A stretch of DNA of 64,000 nucleotides. Source: Dorea longicatena (GTDB lineage: Bacteria; Bacillota; Clostridia; Lachnospirales; Lachnospiraceae). The translations under genes were made by a program, and so were the position numbers. The stretch is taken from contig NZ_CP100126.1 of the NCBI RefSeq assembly GCF_024168045.1, forward strand, positions 2,389,001 through 2,453,000, in the 5' to 3' direction. The notes under the pieces are model-generated. The model worked only from the letters and a program-made list of their open reading frames with translations, ran no database searches and had not been told where the DNA came from. This document shows, in pieces, positions 37,886 to 45,585 of the stretch. Numbering within the stretch: position 1 is the first letter of the stretch; each line of letters opens with the position of its first letter.

Positions 37886-37968
37886 GATTTATTTTGATTC
37901 TAAATTATTTTGACTGTCAAAGTATATATCAAGAAATTTTGTTTGTCAAGTATTTTGAATATCAAAAT
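37886..37968 (-). promoter_or_regulatory. fab operon promoter with FabT-like palindromes
   Basis: On the minus strand TTGACA (37949-37944), a 17-bp spacer and TATACT (37926-37921) form a near-perfect promoter. A 17-bp near-palindrome, ATTTTGAATATCAAAAT (37952-37968), lies just upstream of the -35. A 13-bp palindrome, TTTGACTGTCAAA (37909-37921), overlaps the -10 and start. A weaker site, ATTTTGATTCTAAAT, lies at about 37890-37905. All resemble the TTTGA-N-TCAAA sites of FabT. Confidence 0.75.
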
Positions 37969-38035
37969 ATATTTTTATTTTCCAGGCATCTGGTGTTTAC
38001 CGGAAATTCATATAATTATGATAATGTATCTTAAC

Positions 38036-38386
38036 TTATAGCAACTTTTCTTCCCACTCTTTTTCTTTGAATCCGGTCAGGACGAAGTTGTCTCCAATTA
38101 CGAGTGGGCGTTTTACGAGCATTCCGTCGGTTGCCAGGAGTTTTAACTGGTCGTCCTCCGTCATTTCTTTTAGCTTATCTTTCAGGTTCATCTGCTTGTA
38201 CAACATGCCACTGGTATTGAAGAACTTTTTGAGTGGAAGTCCGCTCATTGTGTACCATTCTTTTAATTCTTCGTAAGTTGGATTTTCTTCTTTAATTGCT
38301 CGTTCTTCAAATTCTACGTTGTGTGCTTCCAGCCACTTTAATGCTTTCATGCAGGTGCTGCATTTTCTGTATACGAATACTTTCAT
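38036..38386 (-). CDS. ArsC/Spx-family protein
   Basis: This 116-aa thioredoxin-fold protein has a CxxC pair in YRKCSTCMKALKWL near the N-terminus and MLVKRPLVIGDNFVLTGF near the C-terminus, as in YffB/Spx/MgsR relatives. These are arsenate reductase-like proteins or transcription regulators that bind RNA polymerase. The RPI motif typical of Spx is not present. It is a single gene upstream of the fab operon. The precise role is unknown. Confidence 0.85.
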   Translation of the reverse strand: MKVFVYRKCSTCMKALKWLEAHNVEFEERAIKEENPTYEELKEWYTMSGLPLKKFFNTSGMLYKQMNLKDKLKEMTEDDQLKLLATDGMLVKRPLVIGDNFVLTGFKEKEWEEKLL

Positions 38387-38432
38387 AATAGATTCTCCTT
38401 TTCCATTTTTGCTTATTTTTCATAATATATTA

Positions 38433-39269
38433 TTAGTGTTTCATATCATTCTTCCAACGTTTTATTTCTTCTACACTATGCCCTACCGCTTCTGCAATCA
38501 TGTCTTCCCTTGCTCCTAATTCAAGCAACTTCATTGCTGTTTCATATTTTCCTTTTTCTTTTCCACGCTCTTCTCCTATTAACTCTCCCGCTTTGTAAAT
38601 CTTATCCATCTCTTTACACATAATCTCCACTCCTTCCTGTGTCTCTTTCAATACTCTTACCCGCTCTGCCAATACTTTGCTATACATGTCTTCTGCCTTT
38701 GTACAATGAAAATCATGCATCAATCTGCCCATATCTGTATTTTCTTTCATCCGGGCGTTAATATATATAATTTCGCTTTTATCATTATAATCTCTGCCGG
38801 TTTCTCTTACAGTCCGTTTGATATGTAAGATGGGTGCAACTTCATTTTCTACTTCCTCATCTACGATAAAAATAACCTTTGATTCCGGCAGTTTTTCAAA
38901 ATCTTCTCCCGCAAACAGACTATGTGCGTCTATTATACTGCTGTGGTAGCGTAATCTTTTTGGGCCTGCTCCGGCTTTTTCCTGCTGTACTTCTATATCA
39001 TATATTTCTTTTCTGCCATTCACAGCCACACAGTCAAGTACAGCCGATCTTCCCTGTAAATTCTTGTAATCTTTCTGAACAACGACTTCTGTTAATTCCA
39101 GATCATCATTTTCAGTAATAACTCTTAATATATATTCCGCACATTCCAGAATATTTAACACGTTCCGCATGAACATATCACTCATCATTGTCAGCTCTGC
39201 GACTAACTTCTCATAATATCGGAACCGTTCATTAACAAAACCTGTCTTTAACAAATTCGTATTATTCAT
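38433..39269 (-). CDS. PD-(D/E)XK nuclease-family protein (Rpn/transposase-like)
   Basis: The 278-aa protein has the core LDCVAVNGRKEIYDIEVQQ, matching the D...ExQ catalytic pattern of the PD-(D/E)XK family often annotated as Rpn or transposase-like nucleases, and ends in the charged repeat EERGKEKGKYETAMKLLELG with an HTH-like VGHSVEEIKRWK. Members are common in Clostridia and spread between genomes, though no terminal repeats are seen here. Base composition is more AT-rich than the neighbours, suggesting transfer. Confidence 0.8.
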   Translation of the reverse strand: MNNTNLLKTGFVNERFRYYEKLVAELTMMSDMFMRNVLNILECAEYILRVITENDDLELTEVVVQKDYKNLQGRSAVLDCVAVNGRKEIYDIEVQQEKAGAGPKRLRYHSSIIDAHSLFAGEDFEKLPESKVIFIVDEEVENEVAPILHIKRTVRETGRDYNDKSEIIYINARMKENTDMGRLMHDFHCTKAEDMYSKVLAERVRVLKETQEGVEIMCKEMDKIYKAGELIGEERGKEKGKYETAMKLLELGAREDMIAEAVGHSVEEIKRWKNDMKH

Positions 39270-39283
39270 AGGCTTCTCCTCTC

Positions 39284-39312
39284 AGTATAAACTTATCTTT
39301 ACAGTATTTCAA
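39284..39312 (-). promoter_or_regulatory. Promoter of the PD-(D/E)XK nuclease-family gene
   Basis: On the minus strand TTGAAA (39312-39307), a 17-bp spacer and TATACT (39289-39284) lie just upstream of AGAGGAG and the ATG, so the leader is very short. The rest of the 320-nt gap to 39591 is AT-rich; it holds an imperfect hairpin, GAATGCA...TGCATTC at 39544-39571, and no gene. Confidence 0.6.
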
Positions 39313-39591
39313 TGCGATAATAATTATATTATCAAGTATATTTGTAAATGATTTTAATCTTCCGTTTCCATCCTTCATAATGGAATCCCACATTTCGAAT
39401 ATCTGATAATTCAACATTTATTTGCTTATTCTTTCGTTATATATTTTGAAAAATTTTGATATATTTATCGATGTATTTCATGATTGGAACGAAATGTTCC
39501 TTAACTCAACGAATTATAATATAGAATGATATGTTATAATCATGAATGCACCAGTTTTATCTGATGCATTCACCTAATATGACTTTTTATT

Positions 39592-40371
39592 TTATCCAAT
39601 CCTTTTTGCTTTAGAAACCATGCTGGATCTGATATACGTCATTCCTGTGACCAGATAAATGACAGCTACAACAAGAACCGCCAATATACCAGTATTCAAG
39701 AACATATTTGCTATTAATGTAAGCAACAATAATATCGGTATTACTTTGTTCAATACAATATACGTCTTATATGCACTTTTGTATATAATTTCTTTTTCTG
39801 CTTCATCACAGCTTTCCACCCACTGTTCCGTAAATTTGCTTGAAGTTGGATCACCTTTTTTCTCCGGATGTGCCGCCTGTATCGCTTTTACATAACGTAC
39901 AGAAAGATAAATATCGTAGAAATAGCACAGTATAAATATAATGCAAGCGAATAAAAAATATCTGGATTTTCCTGATTCTATATACTTCAAAGAATATCCA
40001 AAGGATAAAATTATGATGCAGGCCACCTGTGACACCAAATTAACCCCACTGGTCCACGCTCCCCATTTTTCTTCTTCGTAATCCAGTTCATAGAATCTGT
40101 CCTCATCTGCATCCTTCATTTCTTTGTATACATTCTTTAACCGGTATAAACTGTATTCACCCACAACTACCGTAACAACCGCGATTATAATCAGAGCTGG
40201 AAATATATATTGCTGAATCGTTCCGTTAATCGTTCTGATTCCTGCATCTATTCCTTTTTTCATCAGTTCATAGATGACTACCGACACGCCTCCGGCGATT
40301 CCCCCGATTATCACTGCCGCGAGCATCTTCCACGTTGCGGTAAAATAACTACTTTTCTTTTCCTTCATCAT
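39592..40371 (-). CDS. DUF3169-like membrane protein
   Basis: The 259-aa protein has about six membrane helices (residues 15-35, 52-72, 110-130, 137-155, 210-228 and 230-248) and charged loops including DEDRFYELDYEEEKWGAW. It fits the DUF3169 family, which is often paired with a small XRE regulator, as here: the regulator gene overlaps its start by 23 nt. Function is unknown; a role in a stress or peptide response is only a guess. Confidence 0.75.
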   Translation of the reverse strand: MMKEKKSSYFTATWKMLAAVIIGGIAGGVSVVIYELMKKGIDAGIRTINGTIQQYIFPALIIIAVVTVVVGEYSLYRLKNVYKEMKDADEDRFYELDYEEEKWGAWTSGVNLVSQVACIIILSFGYSLKYIESGKSRYFLFACIIFILCYFYDIYLSVRYVKAIQAAHPEKKGDPTSSKFTEQWVESCDEAEKEIIYKSAYKTYIVLNKVIPILLLLTLIANMFLNTGILAVLVVAVIYLVTGMTYIRSSMVSKAKRIG

Positions 40372-40576
40372 TTATCTCCTCTTCATATATAAAAATATCT
40401 TCTACACTGACTTCACAAATCTTCGCAATCTTTAATGCGAGTGTTACTGACGGCGAATAGTCTCCTCTCTCTATCTGGCTGATCGTCTGTCTGGATACGC
40501 CTGCGAGCTTTCCCATCTCGGTCTGATTGACGCCAAGTCTTGATCTGTATTCCTTCAATCGGTTTAGTAAAGGCAA
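40349..40576 (-). CDS. XRE-family helix-turn-helix regulator
   Basis: This protein of about 75 aa has a Cro/C1-type HTH: NQTEMGKLAGVSRQTISQIE. The start is probably TTG at 40576, because AAAGGAG lies 8 nt upstream of it; the ATG at 40600 has no ribosome site and would place AAAGGAG inside the gene. It overlaps the DUF3169 gene. Two matching operators precede it, so it likely controls its own operon. Confidence 0.88.
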   Translation of the reverse strand: MPLLNRLKEYRSRLGVNQTEMGKLAGVSRQTISQIERGDYSPSVTLALKIAKICEVSVEDIFIYEEEINDEGKEK

Positions 40577-40604
40577 ATGCTCATCTCCTTTATCAATCAT
40601 ATTT

Positions 40605-40657
40605 TGACAATTTTTCTTGTCATTTAGATTCTAACAGATGACAACTATAGTTGTCAA
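40605..40657 (-). promoter_or_regulatory. XRE/DUF3169 promoter with twin operators
   Basis: Two sites share the form TGACAA-N6-TTGTCA: 40605-40622 (N6 = TTTTTC) and 40639-40656 (N6 = CTATAG, a perfect 18-bp palindrome). Their centres are 34 bp apart. The second contains the -35 TTGACA (40657-40652, minus); a TAGAAT -10 lies 18 bp further on, between the two sites. Binding by the XRE protein would block the promoter. Confidence 0.7.
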
Positions 40658-40658
40658 G

Positions 40659-40995
40659 TTTCTATTTAATGCATTATGGCGGCTATCACCGATCGGAATA
40701 AACTTACAAGATCCTATCCTGTGCTGACTCCAACATGGGGAAATTCTAAAGCAAAAAAGTTGACCTAAAAACGAGCTCACAAAAAATCCAAACTCGACAT
40801 TCGTCTCAGACAGTGGATTTTTTGTGAGCAAACGGTCAACTTTTTTACTTAAGAATTACCAACCATGAGTCCGTATGCACAGGATAGGACCTTGTAAGTT
40901 TATTCCTGCGGTTTCGCATGCCATAATAATTAAATGGAGAACTAACCTTTTATTACGGTTCGGGGATTTGGCTTACTTAGTGCATTAAATAGAAA
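40659..40995. mobile_element. MITE-like palindromic element, 337 bp, no coding sequence
   Basis: The ends are perfect 15-bp inverted repeats, TTTCTATTTAATGCA (40659-40673) and TGCATTAAATAGAAA (40981-40995). Inside, two imperfect arms pair over more than 100 nt: for example ATAAACTTACAAG, CCTATCCTGTGC, AAAAAAGTTGACC and GCTCACAAAAAATCC on the left each have their complement on the right. A clear target-site duplication was not found. The right end covers the last codons and stop of the anti-sigma gene. No ORF with a start and ribosome site is inside. Confidence 0.6.
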
Positions 40996-41575
40996 ATACT
41001 CCTCCAAACTGTGAAAATCCTAATATACAAGCCGCACATACCAGCATAAATACAATGATTACTTTTACGCCTATAGATATCTTCGCATAACTTTCACAGA
41101 TCGGAATCTGTTTATACTCCCACTCCGTCCGCATTTTTCTTCTCTTCCATTTCTGAACCAGTGTGATGCAGTCACATATGAAGAATGTGATAATAAATCC
41201 AAAGCTGAATACCATGGCTGCTATATAATATCCCGCATCGGCACCTTCGATATCTATCTGCCGTTTGCACAATACTACAGCCGTTACGATCAATAAGAAA
41301 TTTAGTAATGTATCCACAATAATCATCTTATCTACGATACTTTTCCTGCCGATTTCCTTCATACGCTCCGCTCCTTCCTGTAACAACCGCTTTTCATCCA
41401 GGTCTTCTTCTTTTTTCTGTTTCACCGCTTCCAGTTCCGTCTCTAATTCTTTCATATATTTCCTGCATTCACTACATTCTGCTAAATGCTCTTCCACCAG
41501 TTTTCTGCTATCTTCGCTGCATACCTTATCCAGATATAACGGTATCAGATCTCTGATAATCTCACATTTCATCAT
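40985..41575 (-). CDS. Anti-sigma factor with zinc-finger (zf-HC2) domain
   Basis: The 196-aa membrane protein has an N-terminal zf-HC2 pattern: CEIIRDLIPLYLD, then EEHLAECSECRKYM with the H-x3-C-x2-C zinc site. Three membrane helices follow (about 85-103, 115-135 and 170-190). It should hold the ECF sigma factor made from the overlapping gene upstream until a signal releases it. Its last three codons (F-S-I) and stop lie inside the MITE-like element end, so the natural C-terminus may have been changed. Confidence 0.88.
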   Translation of the reverse strand: MMKCEIIRDLIPLYLDKVCSEDSRKLVEEHLAECSECRKYMKELETELEAVKQKKEEDLDEKRLLQEGAERMKEIGRKSIVDKMIIVDTLLNFLLIVTAVVLCKRQIDIEGADAGYYIAAMVFSFGFIITFFICDCITLVQKWKRRKMRTEWEYKQIPICESYAKISIGVKVIIVFMLVCAACILGFSQFGGVFSI

Positions 41576-42059
41576 TGCCTGCGCCTCCCATCTTTTCTAC
41601 GATCATTTTCTTGGCTCTGTAATAGGTCACTCTCGCCCAGCTTTCACTTTTTGAAAATAACTGTCCGATATCTCTGTATGATACCTCTCCCATCACCCGC
41701 AGCATGAATACTTCTTTGTACGGTTCCTGTAAGTCATGTAGAATTTTTCGGATGATCTGTCCATTTTCCTGATTGATTATGCCATTTAATAAATCCTCCC
41801 CTTGATCTGCATGATTTTCATCTAATTTATTTGCATATCTTTTCTGCTTTTTTGTCCACGCATAATATTCATGCTTCGCAATCTGACATAACCACACCGA
41901 TAATTTACATTCACCTCTGAAATTTTCCAATTTTTCAAATGCAATGGCAAATGTCTGCTGGGTAAGTTCTTCTGCTATTTCCCTGTCTCCGGATAATCTC
42001 AGCAGAAAACAATATACCTCTTTTAAATATTTCTGATATACTTCCTCAAAAGATTCCAT
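41562..42059 (-). CDS. ECF-type RNA polymerase sigma factor
   Basis: The 165-aa protein has region 2 (YCFLLRLSGDREIAEELTQQTF, FRGECKLSVWLCQIAKHEYY) and region 4 (LHDLQEPYKEVFMLRVMGEVS, IGQLFSKSESWARVTYYRAKK). These bind core polymerase and the -10 and -35 elements. It overlaps the anti-sigma gene by 14 nt, so the two are made together. The regulon is unknown; such pairs often answer to envelope stress or antimicrobial peptides. Confidence 0.93.
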   Translation of the reverse strand: MESFEEVYQKYLKEVYCFLLRLSGDREIAEELTQQTFAIAFEKLENFRGECKLSVWLCQIAKHEYYAWTKKQKRYANKLDENHADQGEDLLNGIINQENGQIIRKILHDLQEPYKEVFMLRVMGEVSYRDIGQLFSKSESWARVTYYRAKKMIVEKMGGAGNDEM

Positions 42060-42173
42060 GAACTCACCTCTCTTCTCTCATTTATATCTTCTTTTACTAT
42101 TAAGAGTCATTTTTTCTCAATTCGTTACAAACTTTTTTATTTTTATAGACCAAAGGTACTTCCATAAATCCCC

Positions 42174-42230
42174 TTGACATTTCCTTCTATATCTATTATA
42201 GTACTTATCGCAATTGTTTACAAAGTAAAC
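42174..42230 (+). promoter_or_regulatory. Promoter and operator of the MarR/FUSC pair
   Basis: TTGACA (42174-42179), a 17-bp spacer and TATAGT (42197-42202) form a strong promoter. An inverted repeat GTTTAC-AAA-GTAAAC (42216-42230) sits just after the predicted start, a good place for the MarR protein to repress its own transcription. Confidence 0.72.
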
Positions 42231-42248
42231 TATTATAAAGGAGCAACT

Positions 42249-42689
42249 ATGAAAGACAAAAACTGGACTGATATCGTATCAAAACAGGGCGACCTCCGGC
42301 ATTTCGCAAGCATGGCGATCCGGAAATCCGGAAAATCAGAGCACACTTCTGCTCAGGAGATTGATTTTCTGTTCCGGATCGCGCTTTCGGAAGAACCACT
42401 GACCCCAAGACAGATTACCAGCGCTATGGGCATCAGTAAGACTATCGTAAGCCGCCTGACCGACCATCTGGAATCCAAAGGGTTTATCTGTAAAGAGGCC
42501 TCTGCGTCCGACCGCCGCAGTTACTGCATCCGCATTACCGGTGCCGGAAAAGATGAGATTGACCGTACGTACTATTACTATCTGGATCCACTCTATACAT
42601 TACAGAAAAATATGAAGAAAGAGAAATTCGAGACTTTATTCCAACTAATCCGTGAAGCGAACGAGATTCTTTCTTCACAAAAAAAATAA
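42249..42689 (+). CDS. MarR-family transcriptional regulator
   Basis: The 146-aa winged-helix protein has the recognition helix region TPRQITSAMGISKTIVSRLTDHLESKG and the wing KEASASDRRSYCIRITGAG. The start at 42249 follows AAGGAG; a longer in-frame start would run into the promoter. It is followed after 13 nt by a FUSC-like membrane protein, the likely controlled exporter. Confidence 0.9.
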   Translation: MKDKNWTDIVSKQGDLRHFASMAIRKSGKSEHTSAQEIDFLFRIALSEEPLTPRQITSAMGISKTIVSRLTDHLESKGFICKEASASDRRSYCIRITGAGKDEIDRTYYYYLDPLYTLQKNMKKEKFETLFQLIREANEILSSQKK

Positions 42690-42702
42690 AGGAGATTTTA
42701 TT

Positions 42703-43767
42703 ATGACATTTTACCAGGAACTACAACTAAGCTCGACCGGCTCTAAACAGCTGATTAAAAACACAACCGATAAAAAAGAAAAACGCCGTCACATACTCAT
42801 TTACAACTTTAAAGTATATCTTGTAATGATATTCTGTGTCGCCGTTGTATCTTTATATAGTAAATTCATCGGAAATGACAACAGTGTTGTCGGAGTTACC
42901 GTGCTTCTGGCCGTGCTGGTTCTCAGGCAGGCCGATTTCGGAATCCGTACCACGCACGGGCTTGCCTCTATCGCAGGCATCTACGCAATCCTTATGGCAG
43001 GTCCCCGTCTTGCCAACATGGTATCACCGGTTCCTGCCTTCTTTATTAATGCAGCCTGTATCATGCTGCTGATGATCCTCGGATGCCACAATGTGATCAT
43101 GTACAATCACTCTACTTTTGTCCTTGGCTATCTATTATTATTTGGATATGATGTAAGCGGACATGCCTACATTTTAAGACTGGAAGGACTCCTTGTCGGA
43201 ATGATCCTCTGCATGATCATTTTCTATAAGAATCAGAAGAACCGTCCTTACCGGCGTAAATTTTCTCATCTGTTCCAGGAATTCAACATTCATTCCGCAC
43301 GCAGCAGATGGTATATCAAGCTGACATTCATCGTATCATCGGCGATGCTCATCATGTCCCTGCTCGGACTTCCAAGAGCTATGTGGGCAGGTATCGCATG
43401 TATGTCCGTGTGTCTTCCGTTTACAAATGACTGTGTCGCACGTTCCGGAAAGCGTTGGATGTTCAACATCGTAGGAGGTCTGTTATTCGTTGTTCTGTAT
43501 ACGATTCTTCCTGAGTCTATGTATGCCTATATCGGAATCATCGGCGGAATCGGCGTCGGATATTCGGCAGGATATTCCTGGCAGACAGTGTTCAATACAT
43601 TTGGAGCGCTTTCCATTGCGTCCGGTCTGTTTGGAATGCCATATGCAGTAGCACTCCGAATTGGTGCCAACCTGTTTGGTTCTGTTTATACGGTCCTGTG
43701 CAACAAATTATTCGATAAAGCACACGCTTATTTTCATAACACCGATTTAAAAACAACGCTCTCTTAA
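42703..43767 (+). CDS. FUSC/aromatic acid exporter-like membrane protein
   Basis: The 354-aa protein has two sets of membrane helices (about 40-165 and 225-330) split by a basic cytoplasmic loop (KNQKNRPYRRKF). This matches the FUSC-like fold in fusaric acid and aromatic acid exporters. The second set starts KLTFIVSSAMLIMSLLGLPR. The ATG at 42703 follows AAAGGAG. With a MarR gene in front, it may export a phenolic or similar inducer. The substrate is unknown. Confidence 0.8.
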   Translation: MTFYQELQLSSTGSKQLIKNTTDKKEKRRHILIYNFKVYLVMIFCVAVVSLYSKFIGNDNSVVGVTVLLAVLVLRQADFGIRTTHGLASIAGIYAILMAGPRLANMVSPVPAFFINAACIMLLMILGCHNVIMYNHSTFVLGYLLLFGYDVSGHAYILRLEGLLVGMILCMIIFYKNQKNRPYRRKFSHLFQEFNIHSARSRWYIKLTFIVSSAMLIMSLLGLPRAMWAGIACMSVCLPFTNDCVARSGKRWMFNIVGGLLFVVLYTILPESMYAYIGIIGGIGVGYSAGYSWQTVFNTFGALSIASGLFGMPYAVALRIGANLFGSVYTVLCNKLFDKAHAYFHNTDLKTTLS

Positions 43768-43770
43768 AAA

Positions 43771-43800
43771 GGGGATGTAGCTTATGCTACATCCCTAATT
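43771..43800. terminator. Bidirectional terminator between the FUSC gene and sdaAA
   Basis: A perfect 10-bp stem, GGGATGTAGC with GCTACATCCC and a TTAT loop, is flanked by AAAAAG on the left and AATTTTT on the right, so it can stop both convergent transcripts. The stem contains the TAG stop codon of the serine dehydratase gene. Confidence 0.85.
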
Positions 43801-44656
43801 TTTCTACTACTTCCTGTGCTGCAGGTGTTCCTGCAACACCACCGACACCGGTTTCTCTCAATGATACGTCCATCTTGTCTCCGACTTCTTTCATCGCATC
43901 TATCACCTGGTCAACAGGTATCTTACTTGTAATCCCTGCCAGTGCCATGTCCGCTGCCGCCAGCGCATTCACTGCACCGCCTACATTACGTTTCACACAC
44001 GGTACCTCTACCAGACCTCCTACCGGATCACATACAAGTCCCATCAGGTTCTTCAATGCCATCGCACAGGCATGTCCGATCTGATCCGTATCTCCGCCTT
44101 TGATATAGCAGATTGCCCCGGCTGCCATTCCCGAACCGGAACCGATCTCTGCCTGACATCCTCCCGATGCTCCCGCAAGATATGCCCGGTTGGCAATGAT
44201 CTGACCAAGTCCGGCTGCCACATACATGGCTTCTATCATCTTTTCTTCCGGAACATTGTATTCTTTATAATAAGTAACAAGTACTGCCGGAAGTACACCG
44301 CAGGCTCCTGCTGTGGGTGCCGCAACAATTCGTTTCATACAGGCATTATTACACCCCATCTTCAGTGCATTAGACATCACCTTTGAGACAAAATCCCCAC
44401 ACAACGGTTCTTCATTCTCACGGTAATTGTCCATAAGCCCGCCTTCTGTTCCGACCAGACCACTTCTTGATACCTTGTCCGGTTCATAGGCATCCAGCGC
44501 ATCCAGCATGGACTGCCACATATACTTCATCTTTTCCCAGGAATCTTCTATCTTCACATCCCTCTCCTGTGCATCCTCTAACTGGATTGATTTCCAGAAT
44601 GGAATGTTCTCTTTTTCCCCTCTCAGTTTCGCCTCTTCCATTGACTGATATGACAT
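43787..44656 (-). CDS. sdaAA: L-serine dehydratase, iron-sulfur-dependent, alpha subunit
   Basis: The 289-aa protein has the SDH alpha core: GLVGTEGGLM, KRIVAAPTAGACGVLPAVL, LAGASGGCQAEIGSGSGMAA, and cysteines in GCNNAC, GGCQ and VEVPCVKRN for a [4Fe-4S] cluster. The enzyme turns L-serine into pyruvate and ammonia. It is translated 20 nt after the beta-subunit gene. Its stop codon lies inside a terminator stem. Confidence 0.96.
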   Translation of the reverse strand: MSYQSMEEAKLRGEKENIPFWKSIQLEDAQERDVKIEDSWEKMKYMWQSMLDALDAYEPDKVSRSGLVGTEGGLMDNYRENEEPLCGDFVSKVMSNALKMGCNNACMKRIVAAPTAGACGVLPAVLVTYYKEYNVPEEKMIEAMYVAAGLGQIIANRAYLAGASGGCQAEIGSGSGMAAGAICYIKGGDTDQIGHACAMALKNLMGLVCDPVGGLVEVPCVKRNVGGAVNALAAADMALAGITSKIPVDQVIDAMKEVGDKMDVSLRETGVGGVAGTPAAQEVVEKLGM

Positions 44657-44676
44657 ATCTTCTTTTCCTCCATTAT

Positions 44677-45348
44677 CTATACCGATCCGTTCGGATCAAG
44701 AAATTTCACACGGATAATTCCCGGCTTGCTCTCCAGTTCATCGATCGCACTCTGCGGAATCACCTGATCTGTCTCTACAACCATAACAGCCGTTCCGCCA
44801 CGCTTGTCACGGAATACCTGCATGGTCGCCACATTGATCTCAGCTTTACTGAGTGCAGCGGCCACCTCCATGATCCGTCCCGGCTCATCCACATTCCGGA
44901 TGATCAGTGTACAGCTCTCTCCACTGAAATTTACATCAATCCCATCCAATTTACAGACACAGATGCGTCCGCCTCCGATGGAATGTGCCTGGATCTTCAT
45001 CTGCGGCACACCTTCTGCTTCCATAATAATCTGAGCAGTATTCGGATGTGCACCCTTAATGTTCTTGTTCTTCATTACAAAATCCATCCCCATGTCTTTT
45101 GCAACTTCGTAACTGTCCGGTATGCGCATATCATCCGGCATCATCCCCAATAAACCGGCAATCAATGCCCTGTCCGTTCCATGTCCCTTTCCTGTTGCGG
45201 CAAACGAGCCATGCAAGATAACCTCCGCCTTCTCCGGCTGACGGCCGAATAACTGTCTTGCCACCATACCGATCCTGACTGCCCCTGCTGTATGCGAGCT
45301 GGATGGACCTACCATTACCGGTCCTAAAATGTCGAATATATTTCCCAT
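44677..45348 (-). CDS. sdaAB: L-serine dehydratase, iron-sulfur-dependent, beta subunit
   Basis: The 223-aa protein starts MGNIFDILGPVMVGPSSSHT, the conserved SDH beta start, and ends with an ACT domain (TLIIRNVDEPGRIMEVAAAL) that may sense serine. The ATG at 45348 is chosen because of this conserved start; an upstream in-frame codon adds a lysine-rich run. It is first in the sda operon. Confidence 0.95.
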   Translation of the reverse strand: MGNIFDILGPVMVGPSSSHTAGAVRIGMVARQLFGRQPEKAEVILHGSFAATGKGHGTDRALIAGLLGMMPDDMRIPDSYEVAKDMGMDFVMKNKNIKGAHPNTAQIIMEAEGVPQMKIQAHSIGGGRICVCKLDGIDVNFSGESCTLIIRNVDEPGRIMEVAAALSKAEINVATMQVFRDKRGGTAVMVVETDQVIPQSAIDELESKPGIIRVKFLDPNGSV

Positions 45349-45441
45349 ATTCTTTTTCCCTTTCTTTTTTACTATAACTATCCCCTTCCCCATCTTTTTC
45401 AAGTATCGGATAGTTACGTATTTTGGTATATTCTATTTACT

Positions 45442-45470
45442 ATTATACGTTCCCATCTCATCTTTTACAA
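45442..45470 (-). promoter_or_regulatory. Probable promoter of the serine dehydratase operon
   Basis: On the minus strand TTGTAA (45470-45465), a 17-bp spacer and TATAAT (45447-45442) lie about 95 nt upstream of sdaAB. Confidence 0.5.
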
Positions 45471-45585
45471 TGGTCAAAGATTGTTTTTTCCTCTCTGATA
45501 TGCTAACATTTTATAACGCAGGACCGGATATCTGATATAGAAGCTTTAAGGTATCCTCCCAGCCTATGATAAGGAAGTGTATAGC

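Noticed and set aside
38433..39269. Active transposable element around the PD-(D/E)XK gene
   Set aside because: No flanking inverted repeats or target duplications were found; only the protein family hints at mobility.
40681..40984. A complete insertion sequence
   Set aside because: There is no transposase reading frame inside; only palindromic arms and short terminal repeats.
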